Shown one piece after another: positions 1 to 7,869 of a stretch of DNA of 30,550 nt. Source of the stretch: a virus; the IMG/VR virus record IMGVR_UViG_3300035016_000024, positions 1-30,550 of that record; one strand, 5' to 3'. The translations under genes were made by a program, and so were the position numbers. The notes beneath the pieces are model-generated. The model did not search any database and was not told the DNA's origin. It saw nothing but the letters and a program-made list of their open reading frames with translations. How positions within the stretch are numbered: the stretch's first letter is position 1; every line of letters begins with the position of its first letter.

Positions 1-238
1 TCAGCCGCACGGCGCGCAGCTCGACCGTCTCCTCGACCTCCGACATCGCCCCGAGGTCGCCGACGCCCTCGAAGGTCAACCCGGCCCAGGTGAGCGGGCC
101 GAGCCCGGTCCAGACCCGGAAGGGGCCGGTGGCGAAGTCGAGTTCGCACAGCACGACGGGCGCGACGACCGGCGCGGTGGCCGCGGCGGCGGCCTGGAGT
201 GTCAGGCGCGGGGTGGCGCGGGCGGCGGCCTCGGTCAC
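1..238 (-). CDS. Phage tail protein, N-terminal part (runs off left edge)
   Basis: This reading frame starts with GTG at 238, which overlaps the TGA of the preceding tail gene (GTGA), and stays open to the window edge, giving 79 residues. After a low-complexity Ala-rich start it reads LDFATGPFRVWTGLGPLTW and then GVGDLGAMSEVEETVELRAV. That pattern (a short beta segment, then W-G-L/V-G, then G-x-G-x-L-G-x-I/M-S-x-I/V-E-E) is familiar from tail proteins in alphaproteobacterial siphophages, encoded downstream of the tape measure. It is probably a tail-tip or baseplate component, but I cannot assign an exact role. Position and translational coupling support a real late gene. Confidence 0.7.
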   Translation of the reverse strand, partial: MTEAAARATPRLTLQAAAAATAPVVAPVVLCELDFATGPFRVWTGLGPLTWAGLTFEGVGDLGAMSEVEETVELRAVRL

Positions 239-924
239 GGCAGCGCCTCCTCGAAGCGGCAGGTGATGGCGGTGAAGCGGCCGGGCCGCGTCGGGTTGGC
301 GGCCTCGTCGTCGGAGACCAGGCGCATCGGCACCGTCGCGTTCGTCAGCACCAGCGGCTCGCCGACCGGCGCCGCGGCGCGCAGCGGCGGCGCGACGGGA
401 ATGGTGGCGGTGCCGGTGCCAGAGGCCACCACGCGCTCCGTCGCCATGTAGAGCCGGCCGGCGATGCCGATGTGGTCGCCGGCGCCGATCGCCACCGCGT
501 TCGGATACCAGCCCTGGGTCTGGATGGAGAGCGCGCCGCGCGGCGCGCCAGCGGCGAAGGCCGGCGTGCCGGAGCCGACCACCAGCCTGGTGCCGTCAGT
601 GAAGATCGTCGAGTCCGCGAAGGAGAAAGGCCCCGAGGGCACGTCGCCCTGGCTCCGCGGATCGCCGGTGCGGTACTCCCGGCGGAAGTCGCGCAGCCGG
701 ACGGTGTTAGCCGAGCCGGCGAGCGCGGCGAGCAGGCCCTCCAGCACGCCGGCGAGGCGGGCGTTCAGCGGGTCGAAGGTGAGCTCGGCCACCCAGCGCG
801 CGCCCTCGCGCCGGAGCACCTGCGCCTGGCGGGTCACCGGGGAGACGAAGCGGAGCGTGTTGTGCTGAAGGTAGAAGACCTGCCGCGAGGGGCGGAGCTC
901 GGCGGGCCAGGCGTATTCGGTCAT
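235..924 (-). CDS. Phage tail protein of unknown role, downstream of tape measure
   Basis: This 229-residue protein starts with ATG three bases after the tape-measure stop and overlaps the next gene by GTGA. No signal peptide or membrane segment is visible. It looks beta-rich, with many short hydrophobic strands separated by Gly/Thr/Pro turns. The C-terminal half (from about residue 120) carries a GTPAFAAGAPRGALSIQ stretch and a segment like IGIAGRLYMATERV, resembling small beta-barrel or OB-like tail-tip domains. The slot after a tape measure is usually a distal tail or tail-tip protein, so that is my inference. I do not recognise a specific family. Confidence 0.72.
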   Translation of the reverse strand: MTEYAWPAELRPSRQVFYLQHNTLRFVSPVTRQAQVLRREGARWVAELTFDPLNARLAGVLEGLLAALAGSANTVRLRDFRREYRTGDPRSQGDVPSGPFSFADSTIFTDGTRLVVGSGTPAFAAGAPRGALSIQTQGWYPNAVAIGAGDHIGIAGRLYMATERVVASGTGTATIPVAPPLRAAAPVGEPLVLTNATVPMRLVSDDEAANPTRPGRFTAITCRFEEALP

Positions 925-927
925 GCC

Positions 928-3096
928 TCACCCCCGGACCGTGTCGTAGGCCGCGCCGCCACGGCGAATGGCGTCGAGCGTCATCGCCGAGGACTGGCGG
1001 GCAATCTGCCCGGCCAGCAGCCGCAGCCGCGCCTCGACGCTGGCGTCAGCGCCACGCGCGTCGATGGCGATGCTGGTGTGGATCGTGGTGCTGCCGGGCG
1101 CGGTGCCGTTCGGCAGCACCGTCCCCGACTGGCGGGGGACGAACCACTCCGGCCCGCGCTCGCCGACTACGTAGGGTTTTCCTGAGTCGACCGGCCCGCC
1201 CTCGGCCCGGAACAGCCCCCCGAGCCAAGAGCCCATGCCGCTGAACATGCTGTCGAGCGAGAAGCCGGACAGGGCGGAGGAGACCGCATTGCCGAGCGGC
1301 TCGGTGATGGTACGGCGGGCGATCACGCGGGCGATGTCCTGCAGCAGGCCCTGCATGACCTTCGACAGCTTCTCGCCGCGCACGATCGCGTCCTCGAAGG
1401 CGCTGGAGAAGGTGAGCCCGAGCTCGCGCACCGTCTCCGAGGTTCGCTCGGCGCCCTCCGCGATCCGCCGCTCGGTCCGCTCCAGGTCCTCCATCGCGCG
1501 CTCGGCCTCGCGCTGGACCGTGGCGTCGGGCAGCGGCCGGCCGATCCGCTCCGAGCGCTGGACCAGGTCGGAGAGCCGCTCCAGCCGGCGCCCGTAGCGC
1601 TCATAGGCGGTCTCGTTGTCGGCGATCAGCCGCTCGCGCTCGCGGAGGATCTCGTTGACCTCGCGCTCGGCCTCGCGCGCCTCCCGGGCGCCGTCGTTGC
1701 TCGCGCGCCGGACCGCAGCAACGCGGGGTTCCAGGCGACGCAGCGCCTCGTCGCGCTCGTGCAGGGCGAGCGTCTCAAGCCGGGTGCGCTCGGCGGCGGT
1801 GACGCCGCCGGCCGCCTCGGCCTCGCGCAGCCGGCGCAGGCGCTCCTGGTATTCGCGCTCGATGCGGAAGCGGTCGTCGAGGTCCTTCGTGAGATCGAGC
1901 ACGTCCTGCGCCGTGCGGCGGCGGCGAGCATCTGCGGCCTGCTGGCCGGCGCGCTCCCCCTCCTCGATGCGGCGCGCTGTCGCGGCGCGCTCGGCGGCGT
2001 CCACCTCGGCCAGCAGGTCGAAGTACCGCTGCCGCAGCTCGTCGAGGCGCTGCCCCGGATCCACCCCGGCCTGCTGCTGCGCGGCCCCAACCAGGCCCGC
2101 ACGGATCGTGCCGCGACGGGGCTGGGCGCGCAGGCTCGGGCGGCCGTCATTCTCTGCCTCCAGCCGGGCGATCTGGTCGGCCAGCGCCTGCAGCTGCCGC
2201 CGCTGCTCGGCCAGCCGTTCGGTGTCGGCGAGCAGGCCGGCACCCTGCCGCACACCGTCGAGCGCGCGTGCGGCGCCGGACAGCGCGCGGGCCAGCGTGT
2301 TCGACAGGCCGATGGCGCGGTCGAGCTGGCCGAGGAAATTCTCGGTGGCCGCGCTCAGCTGGCCGAAGGCGCGGCCGAGCGAAAGCGGGGCCTTGTCGAG
2401 CTCCGCGCCGAGCCGCTCGGTGGCGCGCAGCAGGGCGGGGAACACCCGCTCGGCGGTGAGCTTGCCCTCGGAGCCGAGCTTGCGCAGCTCGCCGATCGAG
2501 ACGCCGAGCTCGCGCGCCAGGCCCTCGGCCAGCAGCGGCATGGCCTCGAGGATGGAGCGGAGCTCGTCGCCCTGCAGCACGCCCGAGGCCAGCGCCTGCG
2601 CAAGCTGCAGGGTGGCGCTGCCGACCTCGGCGTTGGACGCGCCGGAAACGACGGCGACGCGCTGCAGGCCGGCCACCAGCCGGGCCACCTGATCCGAGGT
2701 GGCGCCGATCGCGCGCGCGGCGATCGAGAACCGCTGGAAGGCGTCGACGCTCTCGGAGACCGCGACGCCGGTGGACAGCGCGCTGCGATACAGCGCCTCG
2801 TAGACAGCCCCCGCCCGCTCGACCGAGCCGGTGGCGGTCTGCAGGCGCGAGAGGCTCTGTGTGAGCGCATCGCCGGCCTGGACCAGCGCCCGTGCGGCCA
2901 CTGCCGCGCCGGCGAGCTGGATGCCGCGCGTGGCCACGTCCAGCAGTTCCAGCGAGCGGGATGCGCGCTCGGCACCGCCCTTGATCTGGTCGAGTGAGCG
3001 CTGGCCGGTCTCGCCGACCTCGCGCAGCCCGGCCTTGACCCGAGCGGCGTCGTCCAGCGAGAGGCGCACCGAGACGCGGCGGGTGGCGTCGGCCAT
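928..3096 (-). CDS. Phage tail tape measure protein
   Basis: This 722-residue protein sets tail length and is threaded through the tail tube before DNA ejection. Residues about 60-260 match the tape-measure N-terminal domain (ALVQAGDALTQSLSRLQTAT, then SVDAFQRFSIAARAIGAT and LAQALASGVLQGDELRSIL). Residues about 280-560 are Arg/Glu/Ala-rich and predicted helical coiled coil. The C-terminus (about 560-722) resembles the lambda-type tape-measure C-terminal domain, with LTFSSAFEDAIVRGEKLSKV and the Gly-rich RAEGGPVDSGKPYVVGERGP segment. It begins one base after the stop of the chaperone extension frame. The length is modest for the family, implying a fairly short siphovirus tail. Confidence 0.93.
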   Translation of the reverse strand: MADATRRVSVRLSLDDAARVKAGLREVGETGQRSLDQIKGGAERASRSLELLDVATRGIQLAGAAVAARALVQAGDALTQSLSRLQTATGSVERAGAVYEALYRSALSTGVAVSESVDAFQRFSIAARAIGATSDQVARLVAGLQRVAVVSGASNAEVGSATLQLAQALASGVLQGDELRSILEAMPLLAEGLARELGVSIGELRKLGSEGKLTAERVFPALLRATERLGAELDKAPLSLGRAFGQLSAATENFLGQLDRAIGLSNTLARALSGAARALDGVRQGAGLLADTERLAEQRRQLQALADQIARLEAENDGRPSLRAQPRRGTIRAGLVGAAQQQAGVDPGQRLDELRQRYFDLLAEVDAAERAATARRIEEGERAGQQAADARRRRTAQDVLDLTKDLDDRFRIEREYQERLRRLREAEAAGGVTAAERTRLETLALHERDEALRRLEPRVAAVRRASNDGAREAREAEREVNEILRERERLIADNETAYERYGRRLERLSDLVQRSERIGRPLPDATVQREAERAMEDLERTERRIAEGAERTSETVRELGLTFSSAFEDAIVRGEKLSKVMQGLLQDIARVIARRTITEPLGNAVSSALSGFSLDSMFSGMGSWLGGLFRAEGGPVDSGKPYVVGERGPEWFVPRQSGTVLPNGTAPGSTTIHTSIAIDARGADASVEARLRLLAGQIARQSSAMTLDAIRRGGAAYDTVRG

Positions 3097-3097
3097 C

Positions 3098-3418
3098 TCA
3101 GGTGGTCTCCCCCTCGCGGCGGGCGGCCGCGCCCTCGGCCATGCCGGCGCGGATGGCGAGCAGCAGCTCGGCAGCGGCCCAGCCCGCGGCGCCGAGCTCG
3201 CGTGCCGTGGCGAGCGCGCCGGCGGTGTCGAGGGTCAGGCCGGCCATGGTCGCCTCGGCGCAGGCCGTGACCGCAGCCCAGCAGGCGTGGCCCTCGATGC
3301 TGGTCGGGGCGTGTGCGGCGTAGGGGCAGGCCTTGGCGCAATCGCGGCCGAGGGCGGCGCAGCCGCGGCAGTATTCGGGCCCGCGGCCGAAGTGCCAGGC
3401 GGCGCGGGCCCTCAGCCG
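3098..3418 (-). CDS. Tail assembly chaperone, -1 frame extension (T part of a G/GT pair)
   Basis: This frame is open from the slippery site at 3418-3424 down to a stop immediately before the tape measure. It has no ATG, GTG or TTG near its beginning. The only independent start would be CTG at 3415, overlapping the previous TGA. It encodes about 106 residues, with CRGCAALGRDCAKACPYAAH (cysteines at roughly 17, 20, 27 and 31) followed by an Ala/Glu helix. Gene order (tube, chaperone, out-of-frame extension, tape measure) and the lack of a start match the lambda G/GT arrangement. I read it as made only as a fusion, about 230 residues with the upstream frame. The Cys cluster might bind a metal. 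Initiation at CTG is the alternative. Confidence 0.75.
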   Translation of the reverse strand, partial: RLRARAAWHFGRGPEYCRGCAALGRDCAKACPYAAHAPTSIEGHACWAAVTACAEATMAGLTLDTAGALATARELGAAGWAAAELLLAIRAGMAEGAAARREGETT

Positions 3419-3789
3419 TTTCCCTCGGCGGCCACCGCCGCGACCGGCGCCGTGGCGCGGTCCCAGAACGCGGCGGCGATGTCGTCGAGGTCCATCAGGC
3501 GCTCGACCGCCTCGGGCGAGAGCGGCAGCGGCTTGCCGGCAGCGTCGCCGACGCCCTCCCAGGCCGTCACGGCGTGCCGGGCGAGCGCCTTGACAAGGAA
3601 GGCAAAGGACAGGCCGCGCGACATGTCGGGGTCGAGCTCCGGGTCGGCGATGCGGATCGCGGCCAGCCGGCGCGCGGCGGCGGCCTGGGCGGCGGCCATG
3701 ACCGCAGTCGTGACCGGGCGGATCTCCACGCGCACGCCGCGCGGCAGGTCGAGCCAGTAAGGTTCGATGGGGATGTCGAGGGTGAGCAT
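3412..3789 (-). CDS. Phage tail assembly chaperone (G-like)
   Basis: This 125-residue protein precedes the tape measure and probably chaperones it during tail assembly. I start it at the ATG at 3789 because GGAG (3796-3799) lies six bases upstream. A second in-frame ATG at 3801 lacks a clear ribosome binding site. The protein opens with MLTLDIPIEPYWLDLPRGV (beta), followed by helices (VMAAAQAAAARRLAA, FLVKALARHAVTAW) and an acidic LSPEAVERLMDLDDIAAAFW segment. It ends EGNG at a TGA, with the slippery heptamer three codons before the stop. Its natural upstream neighbour, the tail tube gene, is separated from it by the 2.7-kb kinase insertion. Confidence 0.8.
   Translation of the reverse strand: MLTLDIPIEPYWLDLPRGVRVEIRPVTTAVMAAAQAAAARRLAAIRIADPELDPDMSRGLSFAFLVKALARHAVTAWEGVGDAAGKPLPLSPEAVERLMDLDDIAAAFWDRATAPVAAVAAEGNG
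3418..3424 (-). other. Programmed -1 frameshift site, G GGA AAC
   Basis: On the minus strand the chaperone frame reads GAG GGA AAC GGC TGA, so the heptamer G GGA AAC sits in the XXXYYYZ phase needed for -1 slippage. It is one base from the lambda G-T site (G GGA AAG). Slipping leads into CGG CTG AGG and the otherwise start-less extension frame. I see no obvious pseudoknot just downstream, although the following sequence is very GC-rich. Confidence 0.82.
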
Positions 3790-4025
3790 GCCGGTCTCCA
3801 TGGCTTGCGGATGCAGATTGCCGGTCGGACCGTGTCCATTCCGGCGAAGCGGCGCCCCTGCGACCCGATCCGCTCAGCGCCATCGAGCGACCGTCTCGCC
3901 GACAGACTATTCCTGAGTCTCGGTCCGCCGTCCGTGTCGGCGATCCGGCCGCCCGCATCCAGCCGGAGGCGGCATGCCACGCTCAGACGTTGAGGATCTG
4001 CCGAGCGATTTCTCTCGCATGTTGC

Positions 4026-4048
4026 GCAACCGTTGGGCGTTCGGTTGC
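4026..4048. repeat. Inverted repeat upstream of the kinase gene
   Basis: Perfect 7-bp arms, GCAACCG and CGGTTGC, are separated by a 9-base spacer. The left arm overlaps a TTGCGCAA palindrome at 4022-4029. It lies in the 335-bp gene-free stretch (3790-4124) before the HWE kinase and overlaps the candidate -35 box. It could be an operator or a hairpin in a leader. Nothing else gene-like is visible in that stretch. Confidence 0.4.
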
Positions 4049-4073
4049 ACCTTCGCGCGGGCGGACCGAATAT
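4045..4073 (+). promoter_or_regulatory. Candidate promoter for the HWE kinase gene
   Basis: TTGCAC (4045-4050) and GAATAT (4068-4073) are spaced by 17 bases, about 50 bases upstream of the kinase ATG. AGGG at 4112-4115 supplies a ribosome binding site nine bases from that ATG. The -10 match is only moderate. A dedicated promoter would be needed because the gene opposes the surrounding late operon. Confidence 0.35.
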
Positions 4074-4124
4074 CTACGAGATGCATCGCAAACCGCGACG
4101 GACGCACCCGCAGGGAACACACCG

Positions 4125-6320
4125 ATGAATCCCTCACGGCCCGAGCCGACGACGGGCTCGGCCGCAGTCATCCCTTCCGGCGCCGAAGCGCGGGCCCCGG
4201 CCGGCGGTCTGCCGCGCCGGCCTGGCCTACGGGCACATCTGCTCGTGCTCGTCCTGGCCGTGCTGCTGCCCTCGCTCGCCTTCGGCGCTGGGGTCGCCTG
4301 GCATCTGGTCGAGAACTACCGTCGTGCCTTCGAGGAGCGCCTGACCGACACGGCGCGCGCGCTCGGCTTGGCCGTCGACAACGAGATCGAGACGCACTTC
4401 GCGGTCCTGACCGCGCTCGCCGCCTCACCCACGCTGGACGGCTGCGGCGGGGGCGCCACCGAAGATGGCGCCTGCGACCTCGGCGCCTTCGACGCCCACG
4501 CCCGGCGTGCCGCGGAGGCCCTCGGCACCGAGGTGATCCTGATCGGCCCCGACCTCCGCCAAGCCGTCAATACCAGCCTGCCCCGCGGCGTGCCGCTGCC
4601 CGTGACCGGCGCCGCCGAGGCCGCCCGCCGGGTGCTGGAGAGCGGAAAGCCGGAGGTCATCGATCTGGTGGTCGGGGCGGTGGCGCGACGGCCCGTCGCG
4701 GCCGTGCTCGCGCCCGTCCTGCGCGAGGGCCGCCGGGTCGGCGTGCTCGCGACGCGCCTCGATCCCGACCGCCTGCGCGGCATCCTGGCGGCGCAGACGA
4801 GCCGCAACGGAGAGGCGGGCGGCGGTATCTTCGCGATGCTCCTGGACGGGCGAACGACCGTGGCGGCCCGCTCGCGCGGCCATGACGACCTGGCAGGCCG
4901 GCCAGCCCCCGACTGGTACGCCCAGGCGGTCGCCGGACGCGGACGCGGTCTGGCGCACGGCCCCACGCTCGACGCCGGTGACGCCCTGGTCGCGTTTCAG
5001 AGGCTTTCCCGGGCGCCCGGCTGGACGCTGGTGGTCGCCGAGCCACTCGCCGCCTACCGCGCAAGCTGGCGCGGCCCCTTGCTGGGCCTCGCCGCCGGGG
5101 GCGCCGCTGCACTCGCGCTCGGACTCGCACTCGCGGTGGCGCTCGCGCGGCGCACGCTGCGGCCGGTGGCGGCGCTGGTGCGCCACGCGAAGGCCGTGGC
5201 CGCGGGCGCTGGCCGGGGGCCGGAAGCGCCGCCGGCCGTCGCCCCTGCCGACGTGGCCGAGTTCGAGGCGCTGCGGGTCGCGATCGAGGACGCCGAGGCG
5301 GCGCTGCGCGAGGGCGAGGACCGGCTGCGCCGGGCGCAGGAGGCGGGCGGCGTCGGTGCCTGGGAGTGGGACATCGCCTCGGGCCGGGTCCACTGGTCGG
5401 ACGGCTACTACCAGATCTGGGGCATCGACCCGGCCGAGCCGGCCTCCTACGAGGGCTTCCTGCGCCACGTCCTGCCCGAGGACCGGCCCGCCCTGGAGGC
5501 GGCGCTAGCCGAGGTGCTGCGCACCGGAGGACGCTGGCGGCACGAGTTCCGCATCCGCCGCCCGTCGGACGGCGCGCTCCGCTGGCTGGCGGGAGAGGGC
5601 GAGGTGGAGCGGGACGCCGCCACGGGACGGCCGATCCGGATGGCCGGCGTGAACCGCGATGTCACCGAACGGCGCCAGGGCGAGGAGCACCGGGCGCTCC
5701 TGATGCGCGAGCTCGTCCACCGCACCAAGAACATGCTGAACGTCGTCCAGGCTGCCGTCCGGCTGACGCCGAGAGACGATCCGGAGGCGTACGCCCGGGC
5801 GGTGGAGGGCCGGGTAGCGGCACTGGCGCGCGCGCACATCCTGCTGGCCGAAACGCGCTGGTCCGGTGCCGAGCTTCGGCCGCTCGCCGAGGCGGAGCTG
5901 GCCCCGTTCCTGCACGGCCCGCCCCCGGCGACCGGCGCCCCGCCGGTGGCCGAACTCGAGGGGCCACCGGTGGTGCTGGCGCCGGAGGCCGCGCAGGCGC
6001 TCTCGATGGCGCTGCACGAGCTGGCGACGAACGCGACCAAGCACGGAGCGCTGTCGGCACCGGGCGGGCGCGTCTCGGTGTCCTGGGGGGTGGACGCCGC
6101 CGCGGGGCTGCTGCGGCTTCGCTGGGTCGAGCGCGGCGGCCCTGTGCCGGCCGGGCCGCCGGCGCGGCGGGGCTTCGGGTCGCGCGTGGTCGAGGCGACG
6201 GTGCGCGACCAGCTCGGGGGCGCGGTGGAACGGCGGTGGGAGGCGCCCGGCCTGGTCTGCGAGCTCACCGCGCCGCTCGAGCGCGTGCTGGCGGGCGGGG
6301 CCGCACGCGCCGCGGCGTAG
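4125..6320 (+). CDS. Membrane-bound PAS-HWE sensor histidine kinase
   Basis: This 731-residue kinase starts at the ATG at 4125, behind AGGG (4112-4115). The frame is open further upstream, but that part has no kinase-like content. Order: cytoplasmic N-terminus, TM1 (about 37-60), a periplasmic Cache-like sensor region (about 60-315), TM2 (about 317-341), a HAMP-like linker, a PAS domain (about 403-515, with GAWEWDIASGRVHWSDGYY) and an HWE kinase module. Visible motifs are phospho-accepting H532 in ELVHRTKNMLNVVQA, the HWE-class N-box HELATNATKHG (H631, N636) and the diagnostic W-x-E (W667, E669). It opposes the phage late genes and sits between tail tube and tail chaperone. No receiver is adjacent; the nearest one is at 13.5 kb. 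The ligand is unknown. Confidence 0.93.
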   Translation: MNPSRPEPTTGSAAVIPSGAEARAPAGGLPRRPGLRAHLLVLVLAVLLPSLAFGAGVAWHLVENYRRAFEERLTDTARALGLAVDNEIETHFAVLTALAASPTLDGCGGGATEDGACDLGAFDAHARRAAEALGTEVILIGPDLRQAVNTSLPRGVPLPVTGAAEAARRVLESGKPEVIDLVVGAVARRPVAAVLAPVLREGRRVGVLATRLDPDRLRGILAAQTSRNGEAGGGIFAMLLDGRTTVAARSRGHDDLAGRPAPDWYAQAVAGRGRGLAHGPTLDAGDALVAFQRLSRAPGWTLVVAEPLAAYRASWRGPLLGLAAGGAAALALGLALAVALARRTLRPVAALVRHAKAVAAGAGRGPEAPPAVAPADVAEFEALRVAIEDAEAALREGEDRLRRAQEAGGVGAWEWDIASGRVHWSDGYYQIWGIDPAEPASYEGFLRHVLPEDRPALEAALAEVLRTGGRWRHEFRIRRPSDGALRWLAGEGEVERDAATGRPIRMAGVNRDVTERRQGEEHRALLMRELVHRTKNMLNVVQAAVRLTPRDDPEAYARAVEGRVAALARAHILLAETRWSGAELRPLAEAELAPFLHGPPPATGAPPVAELEGPPVVLAPEAAQALSMALHELATNATKHGALSAPGGRVSVSWGVDAAAGLLRLRWVERGGPVPAGPPARRGFGSRVVEATVRDQLGGAVERRWEAPGLVCELTAPLERVLAGGAARAAA

Positions 6321-6462
6321 GGGCTGAGGCCGCAGGTCCCTGGGTCCATCGTGCCACGGCGAGGGCGAGCCACCGTTCGTCCGTCCGGGTCGGCCTGCGG
6401 AACCACGCCGCGCCCAACGCCCGCTCCACGCCTGCCGAGGTGGCGCGGTCCGCCCGCTGGGC

Positions 6463-7419
6463 TCACGCATACTCCGTTCCTGCCTGCTGGTTCTTCAGCA
6501 CCGCGGTCATCATGCGCGTCGCAGTGGCGTTGTAGGCGGCACGGAACTCGAAGCTCGCCTCGACGCCAGCCGGCCCCTCGATCGGCGTCTTGGCAAGCGC
6601 CAGGTAGACCTCGTGCAGCGTGAAGGTGAGGCTGCGGTTCGCGTCGATGGTGAACGCGAAGGCGAACTCTGCCGCGGTGCCGTTCCCCGCCTGCGTCAGC
6701 AGCGTGGTGTCGGCGAAGCGGGCGGTGATCTGGCCGGTGGCGCGTGCGATGCCGGGATCCGCGCCCTCGATCTTGCGGTCGGCGCGGATGGTGCGCACCG
6801 CCTCGACGCTGTTCGAGTAGGCGAGCCGCGCGTCGGTGACCTGGGCCAGCGCCGCCCCGCCGCGGGTGATCGAGCCCTGTGCCTTGTGGAAGGCGGTGTA
6901 GGCGGCCGTCGTCGGCGTGCCGCCGGAGGACGAGCCGGAGCGGGCCGAGCCCTGGGCGATCAGCTTGATGGTGGCCGTGGCCGGCCCGGTCGGACTGAAG
7001 TCGATCTCCAGCGCATCCGCACGGACGCCGGTGCAGACGTCGTGGCTCGGCACGTCCGGATAGCCGATCTCGATCGCCTGGGAGGGCAGCGTCGCCGCGC
7101 CCGAGCCGAAGGTGTGGGTGTAGTTCGGAACCGTGCCGGTGGTGGTCGGCGCGCCGAGCAGCAGGCGCAGCCAGTGGCCGATGTTGATCAGGTCCACCGG
7201 CACGACCACCTCGCCCTCTACGGTGACGGTGTCAAGGAAGGGTGCAGCGGGATCGCGGTTGCCGCCGAGGCCGATGACGTCGGCGTCCAGCAGCGGCTGC
7301 TCGGCGCCCAGATTGCAGGAGAGGAAGGGCACGCGACGCCAGTTGCCGCCCGGTGCGGTGCCGTAGGTGACCTCGGGGATCATGAGCAGGCGCGAATTCG
7401 CGCCGATGGCACGAGGCAT
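6463..7419 (-). CDS. Major tail tube protein
   Basis: This 318-residue protein is predicted to polymerise into the tail tube. It begins MPRAIGANSRLLMIPEVTYG, the typical opening of siphovirus tube proteins. It continues with repeated beta segments (VTVEGEVVVPVDLINIGHWL, ALEIDFSPTGPATATIKLIA). The second half resembles the first in composition (ITRGGAALAQVTDARLAYSN), as expected for duplicated tube folds. It ends in a Thr/Ala-rich strand segment (VEASFEFRAAYNATATRMM). It lies directly downstream of the tail terminator, with a GGAG-like site upstream. It would normally be followed by the tail chaperone, but the HWE kinase gene intervenes. Confidence 0.88.
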   Translation of the reverse strand: MPRAIGANSRLLMIPEVTYGTAPGGNWRRVPFLSCNLGAEQPLLDADVIGLGGNRDPAAPFLDTVTVEGEVVVPVDLINIGHWLRLLLGAPTTTGTVPNYTHTFGSGAATLPSQAIEIGYPDVPSHDVCTGVRADALEIDFSPTGPATATIKLIAQGSARSGSSSGGTPTTAAYTAFHKAQGSITRGGAALAQVTDARLAYSNSVEAVRTIRADRKIEGADPGIARATGQITARFADTTLLTQAGNGTAAEFAFAFTIDANRSLTFTLHEVYLALAKTPIEGPAGVEASFEFRAAYNATATRMMTAVLKNQQAGTEYA

Positions 7420-7440
7420 GGGGCGTCTCCGGGAGGATGA

Positions 7441-7869
7441 TCAGGCCAGCGGCGAGCCGGCGACGGTGAAGGACAGCGCGACGGGGACCGAAGCGGCGCG
7501 GGCCGCGGCGGCGCCCTCCGTCTCGGCGTCATCGAAGGCCGGGGCGCCGGGCCCTGCCCACTCGACCGCGCCGCCGAGGGTGCGGTCGCCGGTGATCGCC
7601 GCGGCGATGTCGACCAGCAGCGCGTCGAGCAGCGCGCCGCTGGCCGCGACGACTTCGACCTCCGCCCGGTGCTCGACTGCCCAGGAAAGCGGCGAGAGGA
7701 TCGCGGTCTCCTCCACCGTCTCGCCGTCGCGCACCACCACGAGGCCGCCGGGCGGCAGGCGCTGGGGCACGGTCTTGTTGCGGAGGACCTTCGGGGCCGG
7801 GCTCCGGACGGCCAGCGACAAGGCGAGCCGGCTGTGCAGTGCCGCGATGGCGGTCTCGCGGATGCTCAT
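7441..7869 (-). CDS. Tail terminator / tail completion protein
   Basis: This protein of about 142 residues sits between the head-tail genes and the tail tube gene, the usual slot of the tail terminator (lambda gpU-like) that caps the tube. I choose the ATG at 7869 over a GTG at 7875 because it overlaps the stop of the preceding tiny membrane gene as ATGA. The protein starts MSIRETAIAALHSRLAL, followed by a beta-rich middle (GGLVVVRDGETVEETAILS, HRAEVEVVAASG), helix LLDALLVDIAAAI and a final strand VPVALSFTVAGSPLA. This short alpha/beta layout fits tail terminators. The specific family is not certain. Confidence 0.75.
   Translation of the reverse strand: MSIRETAIAALHSRLALSLAVRSPAPKVLRNKTVPQRLPPGGLVVVRDGETVEETAILSPLSWAVEHRAEVEVVAASGALLDALLVDIAAAITGDRTLGGAVEWAGPGAPAFDDAETEGAAAARAASVPVALSFTVAGSPLA

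Noticed and set aside
3990-4124. Upstream in-frame extension of the HWE kinase
   Set aside because: This part contains the candidate promoter and inverted repeat and no domain-like sequence. The ATG at 4125 has an AGGG site.
3790-6462. Transposon-like ends around the HWE kinase insertion
   Set aside because: I searched both flanks by eye for terminal inverted repeats or target duplications and found none convincing. No transposase is present.
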